The notes under the pieces are model-generated. The model did not search any database and was not told where the DNA came from. It saw only the letters and a list, made by a program, of their open reading frames with translations. Below are positions 51,235 to 60,275 of a stretch of 64,000 nt of DNA, piece after piece. This DNA is from UBA2336 sp049306095 (GTDB lineage Bacteria; Bacteroidota; Bacteroidia; Cytophagales; Cyclobacteriaceae), in assembly GCA_049306095.1 (NCBI GenBank), contig JBAQPU010000059.1, forward strand, positions 1-64,000. Direction: 5' to 3'. Position 1 is the stretch's first letter. Every line of letters starts with the position of its first letter. A program made the translations under genes and the position numbers.

Positions 51235-52863
51235 TTACATCATTCCGCCCATGCCGCCACCGTGTGGCATAGCAGGTTCAGGCTTCTCTTCAGGGATTTC
51301 AGAAACTACAGCTTCAGTAGTTAATAATAATCCGGCAATAGAAGCAGCATTTTCGAGCGCAAGGCGCGATACCTTGGTCGGATCGATAATCCCCGCTGCG
51401 AAGAAATCTTCAAACTTGTTTTCGCTGGCATTGTATCCGAAGTCTTTCTTGCCATCGCGCACTTTGTTCACGATAACCGAACCTTCCTGACCAGCATTCT
51501 CAGCGATAACGCGCAGAGGAGCTTCCAACGCTAAACGAACGATATTTACACCAGTTGCCTGATCATCGTTATCTGTTTCAATAGATTTCAATGCCTCAAT
51601 GGCACGAATATAGGCAACACCACCGCCAGGAATAATACCCTCCTGAACAGCAGCGCGTGTAGCGTGCAATGCATCATCTACGCGATCTTTCTTTTCCTTC
51701 ATTTCAACTTCAGTGGCAGCACCGATATACAGAATTGCTACACCGCCTGAAAGTTTAGCCAGGCGCTCTTGTAATTTTTCTTTATCGTAGTCTGAAGTAG
51801 TAGTTTCGATTTGTGCTTTGATCTGGTTAACGCGGCCTGTAATTTCAGACTTCTTACCAGCACCATTTACGATGGTTGTATTGTCTTTGTCGATATTGAT
51901 CTTCTCAGCGCGACCAAGGTATTCCAACTTAGCATCTTCCAGTTTCATACCTGTTTCTTCAGAGATCACTTTACCTCCTGTAAGGATGGCGATATCTTCC
52001 AACATAGCTTTTCTGCGGTCGCCAAAACCAGGAGCTTTAACAGCAGCCACTCTCAGTGCGCCACGGATTTTGTTCACTACTAACGTAGCAAGGGCTTCTC
52101 CTTCAACTTCTTCTGCAATGATCAAAAGAGGTTTTCCGGTTTGTGCGGTTGCTTCCAGGATTGGAAGTAATTCCTTCATGGAAGAAACCTTCTTGTCGTA
52201 AATCAAAATGTAAGGACTTTCCAGGTCAGCTTCCATTTTTTCGGTATTGGTTACAAAGTAAGGAGAGAGGTAACCGCGGTCGAACTGCATACCTTCTACA
52301 GTTTTCACCTCAGTTTCAGTTCCTTTTGCTTCTTCAACCGTGATTACACCATCTTTACCAACCTTATCCATAGCGGTGGCAATCATTTTACCGATTTCAA
52401 CATCGCTGTTGGATGAGATAGTAGCAACCTGAGCAATTTCCTGAGAACCTTTAATGTTCTTAGACTGCTTCTTCAGGTTTTCAACGATGGCACCAACTGC
52501 TTTGTCGATACCACGCTTCAGGTCCATTGGGTTGGCACCTGCCGCTACGTTCTTAATACCGTGGGCGAAGATTGCCTGCGTAAGTACGGTTGCAGTAGTT
52601 GTTCCGTCACCGGCAGCATCAGCGGTTTTAGAAGCAACTTCTTTTACTAACTGAGCGCCCATGTTTTCAATAGCATCTTTCAATTCAATTTCTTTTGCTA
52701 CGGAAACACCATCCTTTGTAATGGAAGGAGCGCCAAATTTTTTATCGAGGATTACGTTACGGCCCTTTGGTCCGAGGGTAACTTTTACTGCATCTGCCAG
52801 TTTATCAACGCCTTTTTTCAGCCGGTCGCGGGCGGATGTATCGAATGTAATTTCTTTAGCCAT
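51235..52863 (-). CDS. groEL: 60-kDa chaperonin GroEL
   Basis: Forms the double-ring folding chamber for newly made proteins. The 542-residue protein is standard: KVTLGPKGRNVILDK near the N-terminus, the DGTTTATVL nucleotide site, and the GGMGGMM tail at the C-terminus. It follows groES after 31 bases on the minus strand. Nothing unusual was seen. Confidence 0.99.
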   Translation of the reverse strand: MAKEITFDTSARDRLKKGVDKLADAVKVTLGPKGRNVILDKKFGAPSITKDGVSVAKEIELKDAIENMGAQLVKEVASKTADAAGDGTTTATVLTQAIFAHGIKNVAAGANPMDLKRGIDKAVGAIVENLKKQSKNIKGSQEIAQVATISSNSDVEIGKMIATAMDKVGKDGVITVEEAKGTETEVKTVEGMQFDRGYLSPYFVTNTEKMEADLESPYILIYDKKVSSMKELLPILEATAQTGKPLLIIAEEVEGEALATLVVNKIRGALRVAAVKAPGFGDRRKAMLEDIAILTGGKVISEETGMKLEDAKLEYLGRAEKINIDKDNTTIVNGAGKKSEITGRVNQIKAQIETTTSDYDKEKLQERLAKLSGGVAILYIGAATEVEMKEKKDRVDDALHATRAAVQEGIIPGGGVAYIRAIEALKSIETDNDDQATGVNIVRLALEAPLRVIAENAGQEGSVIVNKVRDGKKDFGYNASENKFEDFFAAGIIDPTKVSRLALENAASIAGLLLTTEAVVSEIPEEKPEPAMPHGGGMGGMM

Positions 52864-52894
52864 GATTTATTAAGAGTTTAATAGTGTTTCAGGA

Positions 52895-53173
52895 TTAGAT
52901 TGTTCCGAAAATGTCGGAGTTGCGCATGATCAGGTAGTCTTTACCATCGATCGTGATCTCAGTACCGGAATACTTTCCGTACAGAATGTTGTCGCCCACC
53001 TTTACGGTTACGGGCTTATCTTCAAGACCATCGCCAACAGCAATTACTTTCCCTTTTTGTGGCTTTTCTTTTGCCGTGTCCGGAATGATAATTCCAGAGG
53101 AAGTTTTTTCTTCAGCAGGAGCTGGCTGAACCAGTACTCTGTCTTCGTTTGGTTTGAAATTGATTTTCGCCAT
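52895..53173 (-). CDS. groES: 10-kDa co-chaperonin GroES
   Basis: Caps the GroEL chamber. At 92 residues it has NEDRVLVQPAPAEEKTSSGI, the mobile loop that binds GroEL, followed by IIPDTAKEKPQKGKVIAVG and the DNILYGKYSGTEI beta barrel. The ATG at 53173 is chosen; another ATG two codons upstream exists. It is the first gene of the groESL operon. Confidence 0.98.
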   Translation of the reverse strand: MAKINFKPNEDRVLVQPAPAEEKTSSGIIIPDTAKEKPQKGKVIAVGDGLEDKPVTVKVGDNILYGKYSGTEITIDGKDYLIMRNSDIFGTI

Positions 53174-53179
53174 ATACAA

Positions 53180-53494
53180 TTGAAAATTTAAAGGTTTAAC
53201 AAATTTGTTGTTTCTGTGATGTCATGAATTGTGCCATCGTCAAAAGCGAGGCGAAATACGGACATTTTTTCCAATTAAATGATGGTTTATAGACGAATTT
53301 GGGTTGAATTCTGACAGGTTTTGAGCCTAAAATGGCAAGTTGGCAGAGTAATTACGGTGTTCCCGTTCAGGTTTAGACCCGAAGTTGATTCGTTTCCTGA
53401 CTTGGTACAACAAAATGAAGGAATTACCAGGATAAGGATGTGCGTATAAACTATGGTAGAGATTGTTTATATTCTAGGCGTAAAATAAGATTAT
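53180..53494. other. intergenic region upstream of groES and a hypothetical gene
   Basis: This divergent 315-base gap should hold the groESL promoter on the minus strand and one for the next plus-strand gene. AACAAATTTGTT at 53198-53209 is a perfect 12-base palindrome 25 bases before the groES start. No CIRCE element (TTAGCACTC inverted repeat) is present. No small gene is convincing. Confidence 0.5.
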
Positions 53495-54211
53495 ATGGAT
53501 CAATTATCGAGAGACTGGCTCACACAAGGATTAATTGATTTTGAGTACAAAAAGTATATTCTTCTTGGCTACCTTAAATCGGTAAGGGCCTCTTTTGGTA
53601 GGGCAGAGCTTTATCCGTTTTTAGGTGATTTGGTTTTTCATTACAGAAATCTATTGTCGGTAAAGGAAAATAAGACGCTGATTCGGGAGGCATTTCCGAA
53701 AGAATTATCCCTTGAAGAATTTGATAAACTTGAGTTGTCATACCGCAAAATGGTAGAAGATGATCGTGTGATGGAAGAGCTTGAGTCTATTATTGAATTC
53801 TCCATTCCTCAAATTAAGGACTCTTTGCAGGAAGGCTCCATGATTTATGAGCTGGTGGAATCGAATTGTGAAATTGCTCCCATTGGAGTAACTCCCTTGT
53901 ATGCAAAGGAGGGGTATTTATTTGTAACGCAGCCACCCGAGAAAGAAACAAATGTGTATCGTTACCAGGTCAGTATTTTTGAGCAAAGTCACGAGCAACT
54001 CAGAAGTTTGAATACGGAGTTCATTGAGGCTATCCAACGAAGCGCTTCCAACACGTATGAGAATATTAAGATGGAATTGATCAAGAGGTATAGAGACCTG
54101 CCGAACCCCGCTGCTTATCTTATCCTTTCCAGAATGAAATTTCCATTTACGGAAACATTAATGCCCGTTGCCAAGCGATTGTTTGTGAAACATATTTCAA
54201 AGGCTGCTTAA
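53495..54211 (+). CDS. conserved hypothetical cytoplasmic protein
   Basis: A 238-residue protein of mixed helical and strand character. It begins DQLSRDWLTQGLIDFEYKKY, has an acidic helical middle with DDRVMEELESIIEFSIPQIKD, and a later IAPIGVTPLYAKEGYLFV and PAAYLILSRMKFPFTETLMP. It looks like a conserved Bacteroidota protein, but I do not recognise a characterised family. It is monocistronic, convergent with dapA. Confidence 0.7.
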   Translation: MDQLSRDWLTQGLIDFEYKKYILLGYLKSVRASFGRAELYPFLGDLVFHYRNLLSVKENKTLIREAFPKELSLEEFDKLELSYRKMVEDDRVMEELESIIEFSIPQIKDSLQEGSMIYELVESNCEIAPIGVTPLYAKEGYLFVTQPPEKETNVYRYQVSIFEQSHEQLRSLNTEFIEAIQRSASNTYENIKMELIKRYRDLPNPAAYLILSRMKFPFTETLMPVAKRLFVKHISKAA

Positions 54212-54278
54212 GGATGGCCGACTTGTTCCGGCATCTTACCGATTCTTTTCAAGTGGGATCATTGTACAAGGCTGCAAA

Positions 54279-55151
54279 TTACTTGAGTTGAGCCATCAAA
54301 CTTTTGATTTTTTTCTGAAGCCCTTCTGATGCAGAAGCATGCGGCAACCGAACCGTGGCAGTACAGATGCCCATTTCACTGAGAAGGAATTTTAATCCCA
54401 CCGGATTTCCTTCTTCATACATTGGTCCATTGATTTCCAAAATCTTGAATTGCTCTTGGGAAGCCTTTGTGTAGTTACCGGCAAATGCATACTCTTTCAT
54501 TTTCCTAAACAGCACAGGGTAGGCGTTAGCCAATACCGAAATAACGCCCTTGCCGCCAATGGTATAAAGTGGAACGGTGAGCAAGTCATCTCCGGATATC
54601 AGCAGGAAATCTTTGGGCATGTATTTTGAAATTTTCATACATTGTTCCAGGTTGCCGGATGCCTCTTTAATTCCGATGATATTTTTATGTGAAGCTAACC
54701 GTAGGGTTGTATCGGCCGTTACATTTAAGGCAGTACGTCCCGGTACATTGTACAGGATAACAGGAACCGGTGAAGCATCGGCTACGGCAATAAAATGTTG
54801 AAAAATGCCTTCTTGGGAGGGCTTGTTGTAATACGGACTAACTGAAAGGATGGCGTCAACTCCTTTGAAGTTTGTATTTTTTATGGTGTTCAGCACATTT
54901 TCAGTATTGTTTCCGCCTATGCCAAATACAATGGGCAGCTTCTTTGGATTGTTTGCCAAAACGAAATTGAGAACGGATTTTTTCTCTTCACCGGAAACTG
55001 TTACCGATTCACCCGTAGTACCCATCACCACATAGTAGTCTACTCCCCTGGCTGTGTGGTTCAGGAGTTTTTTCAATGCTTTATAATCTACAGCGCCCTT
55101 CTCGTCAAACGGAGTAACTAATGCAACTCCTGTTCCATAAAACTTTTTCAT
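54279..55151 (-). CDS. dapA: 4-hydroxy-tetrahydrodipicolinate synthase
   Basis: First committed step of lysine/diaminopimelate synthesis: pyruvate plus aspartate semialdehyde. The 290-residue TIM barrel shows VMGTTGESVTV, the catalytic Tyr in PVILYNVPGRTALN and the Schiff-base Lys in NIIGIKEASGNLEQ. It follows the DUF-type gene by one base and ligA before that, forming a tight minus-strand operon. Confidence 0.95.
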   Translation of the reverse strand: MKKFYGTGVALVTPFDEKGAVDYKALKKLLNHTARGVDYYVVMGTTGESVTVSGEEKKSVLNFVLANNPKKLPIVFGIGGNNTENVLNTIKNTNFKGVDAILSVSPYYNKPSQEGIFQHFIAVADASPVPVILYNVPGRTALNVTADTTLRLASHKNIIGIKEASGNLEQCMKISKYMPKDFLLISGDDLLTVPLYTIGGKGVISVLANAYPVLFRKMKEYAFAGNYTKASQEQFKILEINGPMYEEGNPVGLKFLLSEMGICTATVRLPHASASEGLQKKIKSLMAQLK

Positions 55152-55152
55152 G

Positions 55153-55659
55153 TTATTTTAATTGTGTGGTGTACTTGTAGATGCCGTCAATCAACCCTTT
55201 AATCTGATTGGTTGAATCGATCATGAATTCAAAAAATGGTTCTTCTCCTTCCTGAAATCTTCCAACACGGCATTTTGCTTTACTTCTGGCCAGCAGGTAA
55301 TGCATCATGGGGTTTGGGTTGGTATCAATACAAAAGAGATAATCGAATGCTGTATCGGAGAACTTGAGCGTCTTCTCCGACTCAATCTTACCCCAAAAGG
55401 AGATGTCTTTTAGTGTAAAAAAATCAAACATGAATTCATAATTCTCCTTTTTATGTGGCAGAAATTCCAGTACCTGAACCTTCTTGCCATCATGTTCCAG
55501 CTTATGGATCAGTTCCTTAATATCATCATGCTTTTTCTTGTCCTCAACGCTAAAGAGAATGCCTACCGTGCTTGCCTGTTTGTAAGCCGTGCTGGTTCGA
55601 ACAGTTTTATTCTTTTTCAACTGGTTATTGGTCCTGATCTTTAAAAATTTAATCTTCAT
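55153..55659 (-). CDS. conserved hypothetical protein (DUF6913-like)
   Basis: A 168-residue basic-N-terminus protein with DTAFDYLFCIDTNPNPMMHYLLARSKAKCRVGRF as its most characteristic stretch, followed by an FFEFMID strand. It looks like the small proteins found between ligA and dapA in many Bacteroidota (probably DUF6913). Gaps of four and one bases separate it from ligA and dapA. The function is unknown; DNA or cell-wall links are suggested only by neighbours. Confidence 0.7.
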   Translation of the reverse strand: MKIKFLKIRTNNQLKKNKTVRTSTAYKQASTVGILFSVEDKKKHDDIKELIHKLEHDGKKVQVLEFLPHKKENYEFMFDFFTLKDISFWGKIESEKTLKFSDTAFDYLFCIDTNPNPMMHYLLARSKAKCRVGRFQEGEEPFFEFMIDSTNQIKGLIDGIYKYTTQLK

Positions 55660-55663
55660 GATG

Positions 55664-57685
55664 TTATATCGCCTGACCTTTTAATAATTTTTCAAATTCC
55701 TGTTCAGAAATAATGCGTACACCCAGCTTTTCGGCTTTTTCCCGTTTTGCCTGCCCCATATTATCACCCGCCAGCAAGTAATCCAATTTTCCTGAAATTG
55801 ACGATAAAACCTTTCCTCCATTTTTTATAATTACATCTTTAAGTTCATCACGCTCATACCCCGCAAATACCCCTGAAATCACAAAGGAATGATCGTTCAG
55901 GGCGTTACTTTCCTTTTCAATGATTTTTTCAATCACAGTGAACTGTAACCCTGCTTTTTCAAGTCTTTCAATTTCTTTTCTGTTTACCTTGCTCTTGAAG
56001 AACTCTACGACACTATGCGCAATTTTTTCGCCTACCTCGGGAGCTTCCAGCAGTTGTTCGAATGATGCCTGCATGATCGCATCGATATTTTTGAAATAGC
56101 GAGCCAGTTTTTCGGCTACTGTTTTCCCAACATACCGGATTCCAATAGCGAAGAGTACACTTTCGAAAGGAGTGGCTTTGGATTGTTCAATTCCATCCAG
56201 CATATTCTGAGCAGATTTATCTTTGACTTTATCGAGGCGTAGCAAGTCCTCTTTTTTAAGGTCGTATAAATCGGCAGGACTTTTTATTAGCTCCAGGTCG
56301 AATAATTGCCGGATGGTTTGTTCACCCAACGAATCGATGTCCATTGCTTTTCGTTGTAAAAAATGTTCAATCCTTCCCTTAATCTGGGTGGGGCATCCAC
56401 TGGTGTTCGGGCAATAATGGGCGGCTTCGTTTTCAAACCGAACAAGTTTTGTTCCGCACTCAGGGCAGGTATCAATATATACCACCGGTTTGTTCTTTGC
56501 TGATCGCTTCTTAAGATCGACACCGGTCACTTTAGGAATAATTTCTCCGCCCTTTTCAACAAAAACGAAATCACCAATGCGTAAATCGAGACGGGCAATT
56601 TCGTTGGCATTGTGCAACGAGGCTCTTTTTACCGTGGTGCCCGCCAGAAGCACAGGCTCTAGTTCTGCCACTGGTGTAACCGCGCCTGTTCTTCCAACCT
56701 GGTAGGTAATTCCATTCAGCCTGGTGCTGGTGTTTTGTGCCTTATACTTATAAGCAATAGCCCACCGTGGGCTTTTGGCCGTAAAGCCCAGATCCTGCTG
56801 TTGCTGAAGACTATTGACTTTAATCACCACTCCGTCCGTTTCCAATGGCAGATCATTTCGCCTGGCTTCCCACTTTTGAATGTACTTGAGCACATCGTGA
56901 ATAGTTTTGCATTTTTCGTAGGTGGCCGAGACATTAAACCTCCACTTTTCTAATTGCTTGATTCCCTGTTCATGAGTCTCTACTCCGGGGTTCTCTCCTA
57001 ATAAATAATAGGTAAAGCAATCGAGTTTGCGCCTGGCAACTTCAGCGGAGTCTTGCATTTTAAGTGTTCCGGATGTTGTATTCCGTGCATTGGCGTACTT
57101 TTCTTCACCAATATCCTCCCGGTCTTTATTGAGTTGTTCAAATGCTTTCTTAGGCATAAAAACTTCTCCTCTCACCTCGAAGGATGCTGGTAATCCGGGT
57201 TGATTGATTTTTAGTGGGATTGACCGGATGGTTTTAATATTGGGTGTAACGTCATCACCGCGAACACCATCGCCACGGGTGACACCTTTTACTAAAACTC
57301 CATTTTCATACCACAGGCTGATGGAGACACCATCAAACTTCAATTCACAAAAGTATTCATAGGGCTCTCCGTCTAACCCGTTGGCAACACGCGTGTCAAA
57401 TTCTTCCAGCTCTTGTTGTGAATACGTATTCCCTAATGAAAGCATGGGGTACTTATGAAAAACGGTTGGAAAATTTTTAGTGATTGTTCCGCCCACACGT
57501 TGAGTTGGGGAATCAGGTAATTTGAGTTGAGGAAACTGTTCCTCCAGCTTTACCAGTGTTTCCAGCATCTTATCAAACTCAAGGTCGCTGATCTCGGTAC
57601 GACTTTGCTGATAGTAGAGCTCGTTATGGTGATTGAGTTTTTGGGTGAGGTTGGCAATTTCCTTTTTAGCCTGATCAGCAGTCAC
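55664..57685 (-). CDS. ligA: NAD-dependent DNA ligase
   Basis: Seals nicks in replication and repair using NAD. The 673-residue protein has the adenylation lysine in ELKFDGVSISLWYENG, an OB domain, the zinc finger with CPECGTKL and HYCPNTSGCP, helix-hairpin-helix repeats, and a C-terminal BRCT domain (from about residue 595, HSFVISGVFAGYERDEL). The start is a GTG at 57685. Length and domain order are normal. It heads the ligA-DUF-dapA operon. Confidence 0.97.
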   Translation of the reverse strand: MTADQAKKEIANLTQKLNHHNELYYQQSRTEISDLEFDKMLETLVKLEEQFPQLKLPDSPTQRVGGTITKNFPTVFHKYPMLSLGNTYSQQELEEFDTRVANGLDGEPYEYFCELKFDGVSISLWYENGVLVKGVTRGDGVRGDDVTPNIKTIRSIPLKINQPGLPASFEVRGEVFMPKKAFEQLNKDREDIGEEKYANARNTTSGTLKMQDSAEVARRKLDCFTYYLLGENPGVETHEQGIKQLEKWRFNVSATYEKCKTIHDVLKYIQKWEARRNDLPLETDGVVIKVNSLQQQQDLGFTAKSPRWAIAYKYKAQNTSTRLNGITYQVGRTGAVTPVAELEPVLLAGTTVKRASLHNANEIARLDLRIGDFVFVEKGGEIIPKVTGVDLKKRSAKNKPVVYIDTCPECGTKLVRFENEAAHYCPNTSGCPTQIKGRIEHFLQRKAMDIDSLGEQTIRQLFDLELIKSPADLYDLKKEDLLRLDKVKDKSAQNMLDGIEQSKATPFESVLFAIGIRYVGKTVAEKLARYFKNIDAIMQASFEQLLEAPEVGEKIAHSVVEFFKSKVNRKEIERLEKAGLQFTVIEKIIEKESNALNDHSFVISGVFAGYERDELKDVIIKNGGKVLSSISGKLDYLLAGDNMGQAKREKAEKLGVRIISEQEFEKLLKGQAI

Positions 57686-57742
57686 AGCAGCAGTGGTTTT
57701 GAGGCACTAAAGTAATGCATGCCTGCGAAAAATCAGCTGTTT

Positions 57743-58687
57743 TCAGAAGCCGTATTTACCTTTTCCAAAATTAATATAGTAGCTGATACCTGCGCTTAGA
57801 AATCCACTCTCGGTAAGGGTAAGGGTTTCGCTTGGGAGAGCTTTGGGAATACTATACATGTAACTTACCGTGAAGTTAAAATTGTTGCACTGGATGGTGA
57901 GTGGAACTGAAATGGAGTAATTCATAATGCCAAATTCCCGAAAGGTTTCGGTGGTGTACCATGTTTTTCCCTGGTTCAGTCTTTTCAGGGCTTCAATCCA
58001 TTCATCACGGGTAGAAGGGATCAAAACATTCGTAAAGCTTTGATCTCCCCATAGAACATAGAACCCCGGACTAAAAGAAATCCTGTCTAAACCCCACAGT
58101 TTTCGTTTCTCAAGATTGATAGCAACGGATGGCATAATCCTGTTTGCATGTTCTTCACCAAAGTAAAAGGTGTAATCAAGTTGAAAGGTGATCAGCTTAA
58201 AATCCAACATGGGCGATACCGTTATGCCATTGGTGTACGGTATGTAGGTGTCCTCCAGGGTGTAGAAGTATTTGTCATAATAGGCTGCAAAGGCAAATTT
58301 TTTTGAAAATGAATGCATGTACCCGGCCGATAAGATGGTTAGATAATAATTGGGTTCAAATTCATCGCTCCAGTAGCCAGAAACATCGGCATACAAGCCA
58401 GATTTATGGTAGTACGAAAGGCCAGGGGTTAGTCCAAACTGGTTTATACCCAGGGTTCTTCCTGCGTACTGAACATTGCTGTTGTATGAAAGCCTGACCG
58501 CCATAGACGAACGAGGCGAGGCCTCTTCGAGTGTTAGCAGGCTGTCGATTAAATTGAAAATACTAAGCGAGTCGCTGTAGGTAAGTAAAGAATCGGGAAT
58601 GTCTAAGAATAGCGAATCAGCATCCTGTGCCTGTAGCGGACAAAAGGATGCTGCCCATATGGTCAGACAGAGCCATTGCTTACGCAT
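57743..58687 (-). CDS. hypothetical exported outer-membrane-type protein
   Basis: A 314-residue exported protein with a signal peptide (WLCLTIWAASFCPLQAQ). The mature part alternates aromatic and polar residues typical of beta-barrel outer-membrane proteins and ends in ISYYINFGKGKYGF, with a terminal aromatic. No known family is recognised. It lies 12 bases after the Spy-like gene and is the last gene of the sigma-factor operon. Confidence 0.7.
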   Translation of the reverse strand: MRKQWLCLTIWAASFCPLQAQDADSLFLDIPDSLLTYSDSLSIFNLIDSLLTLEEASPRSSMAVRLSYNSNVQYAGRTLGINQFGLTPGLSYYHKSGLYADVSGYWSDEFEPNYYLTILSAGYMHSFSKKFAFAAYYDKYFYTLEDTYIPYTNGITVSPMLDFKLITFQLDYTFYFGEEHANRIMPSVAINLEKRKLWGLDRISFSPGFYVLWGDQSFTNVLIPSTRDEWIEALKRLNQGKTWYTTETFREFGIMNYSISVPLTIQCNNFNFTVSYMYSIPKALPSETLTLTESGFLSAGISYYINFGKGKYGF

Positions 58688-58699
58688 GGGTTAAAAATG

Positions 58700-59212
58700 T
58701 CAATTATTCCGTTGTCGCTGACGTTGATCGTTTTTATCCAGTTGCTTTTGCCGTTGTTGTTGCATGGCCTGGCGTTTTTGAATTTGATCGATCAGTAGTT
58801 TACGGAAATCGTCTTCCGCCTTTCGCAAGGCCATTACTTTTTGCGCAGGTACTACTTTTAATAACTTACCGGAATATTCCCTTTCCAGGTCAAGCTCTTG
58901 TTGTTTTAATTTCAGGCCGAGTTCAATCGCATCCTTTTCGTTTTGCTCAACGGTTTTATTAGGATCCGGATTTTTACGATTGTCCTTGAATTGCTTCTTG
59001 AGGTCTTGTCGTTTCAGGGAGAACTCGCGATAGACTGGCCAGAATTTCTCAGCCTCTTCAGGGGTTAATCCAAGTCTTTCCGTAATAAAAGCAATCCTGG
59101 CAGCCTTAATTTTTTCTTGTGCCTTGGCATCAGGCCCTGCCACCTCATCATCCTGAGCAAAGGAGGATGTAAGAAAGAAAAGACCAATTAAAAAGGTTAT
59201 TAAATTTTTCAT
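58700..59212 (-). CDS. periplasmic Spy/CpxP-like (LTxxQ-type) helical protein
   Basis: A 170-residue exported protein (signal peptide LITFLIGLFFLTSSFAQ). The mature part is helical and charged: ITERLGLTPEEAEKFWPVYREFSLKRQDLKKQF is close to the LTxxQ-type start of Spy/CpxP-like proteins, which chaperone or sense misfolded periplasmic protein. The tail is a Gln/Arg/Lys-rich stretch (QQQRQKQLDKNDQRQRQRNN). It lies seven bases after the anti-sigma-like gene. Relation to Spy is inferred from motif and layout. Confidence 0.75.
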   Translation of the reverse strand: MKNLITFLIGLFFLTSSFAQDDEVAGPDAKAQEKIKAARIAFITERLGLTPEEAEKFWPVYREFSLKRQDLKKQFKDNRKNPDPNKTVEQNEKDAIELGLKLKQQELDLEREYSGKLLKVVPAQKVMALRKAEDDFRKLLIDQIQKRQAMQQQRQKQLDKNDQRQRQRNN

Positions 59213-59218
59213 AGCACA

Positions 59219-59632
59219 CTATAGGTTATTCACATCTAAATCAAATTCCTCCAAGTCATCAAGCTCCTTAAAATTGAAGTACACTTCCGCTTCAATGGCT
59301 TCAATGCTTTCGTTGTCAAACTGTAGTTCGTCCAGTAATTCGTCTGTTGTTATTCCGCTTTCCTGCAAGTAAGTGACTAATTCCTCGGTACTGACAGAAG
59401 CCAGCAGGCTGTCGGCATCTTGTGAAGAATCAGGCACCAGGTACAGGATGGAGGCTACCGCCAAAACCAAAACTGGTAAAGCGTACTGAAGGGCATACCG
59501 AACAATTGGTTTAGCCTCCCAAATGGAGGTTTTTTCCGAAACCCTTGCTTGAATAAGCCCTGGAAGGCGGTCAAAATAGCCCTCAGGAACCTTAAAAGGG
59601 TGGTTTTTCGGTATGTCTTCTAATTTTTTCAT
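59219..59632 (-). CDS. putative membrane anti-sigma-like protein
   Basis: A 137-residue protein with a short cytoplasmic N-terminus (MKKLEDIPKNHPFKVPEGYFDRLPGLI, quoted in part), one membrane helix (about residues 47-67) and an acidic extracytoplasmic tail. The KNHPFKVPEGYFDRL segment resembles the start of anti-sigma-type proteins of Bacteroidota, but no zinc motif (HxxxCxxC) is present. It follows the ECF sigma gene by 39 bases, which makes an anti-sigma role plausible. Confidence 0.65.
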   Translation of the reverse strand: MKKLEDIPKNHPFKVPEGYFDRLPGLIQARVSEKTSIWEAKPIVRYALQYALPVLVLAVASILYLVPDSSQDADSLLASVSTEELVTYLQESGITTDELLDELQFDNESIEAIEAEVYFNFKELDDLEEFDLDVNNL

Positions 59633-59671
59633 TGTTGCTTCTTTTGACTGAATAAGTTCATAAAAGTTTAA

Positions 59672-60208
59672 TCACTGCGACAGAAAATCCTCAATTTTCT
59701 TCACCGCGTGATGGTAGCTGGCTTTTAATGCCCCTACACTGGTAGTGGTTATCTCTGACATTTCCTCATACGATAAATCCTCGAAATACTTCATGTTAAA
59801 AACGGCACGTTGCTTATCAGGTAATTTCAATAAGGCCTTTTGCAGTTTAAGTTGAATTTCATCTCCACTTATTTGTGGCGATGTTTCCAGTTTAGTGGTG
59901 AGTTCGCCCTCGACATCTCCGATCGGGAGAAAGAACCTTCTTTTCTTCTTATCCAGAAAGCTCAGGCATTCGTTTGTGGCGATGCGGTAAATCCAGGTGA
60001 AGAGTTGGGAGTCTTCCCGGAAGGTTTCGATGTACCGGTGAATTTTAATAAAGACTTCCTGGGTAAGGTCATCGGCATCGTCATGGTCGATCACCATTTT
60101 ACGGACGTGCCAATACACCCGTTGCTGGTAGTTGCGCACCAGCATGTTAAAACCGTAGTTCCGTGTTTCCGGATTCCGGATTTTGGTCAGGAGTTCTTTA
60201 TCTTCCAA
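59672..60208 (-). CDS. ECF-type RNA polymerase sigma factor
   Basis: A 178-residue sigma-70 family protein. Region 2 is seen at about residues 20-85 (VRNYQQRVYWHVRKMV, DDADDLTQEVFIKIHRYI, TWIYRIATNECLSFLDKKKRR) and region 4 at about 115-175 (LPDKQRAVFNMKYFEDLSYEEMSEI, GALKASYHHAVKKIE). No region 1 or 3 is present, so it is an ECF or group IV factor. The operon that follows (anti-sigma-like, Spy-like, outer-membrane protein) suggests an envelope stress response. Confidence 0.92.
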   Translation of the reverse strand: MEDKELLTKIRNPETRNYGFNMLVRNYQQRVYWHVRKMVIDHDDADDLTQEVFIKIHRYIETFREDSQLFTWIYRIATNECLSFLDKKKRRFFLPIGDVEGELTTKLETSPQISGDEIQLKLQKALLKLPDKQRAVFNMKYFEDLSYEEMSEITTTSVGALKASYHHAVKKIEDFLSQ

Positions 60209-60275
60209 TTGGGTTGGTTGAAAAATCGGAATATAGACAATTCATAGAAGGCAAGGTTTAATCGAACGCTCAACT

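Noticed and set aside
53205..53260. Sigma-54-like TGGCAC sequence upstream of groES on the minus strand
   Set aside because: The required downstream GC element at -12 is absent at the right spacing, and chaperonin genes in this phylum are not known to use sigma-54.
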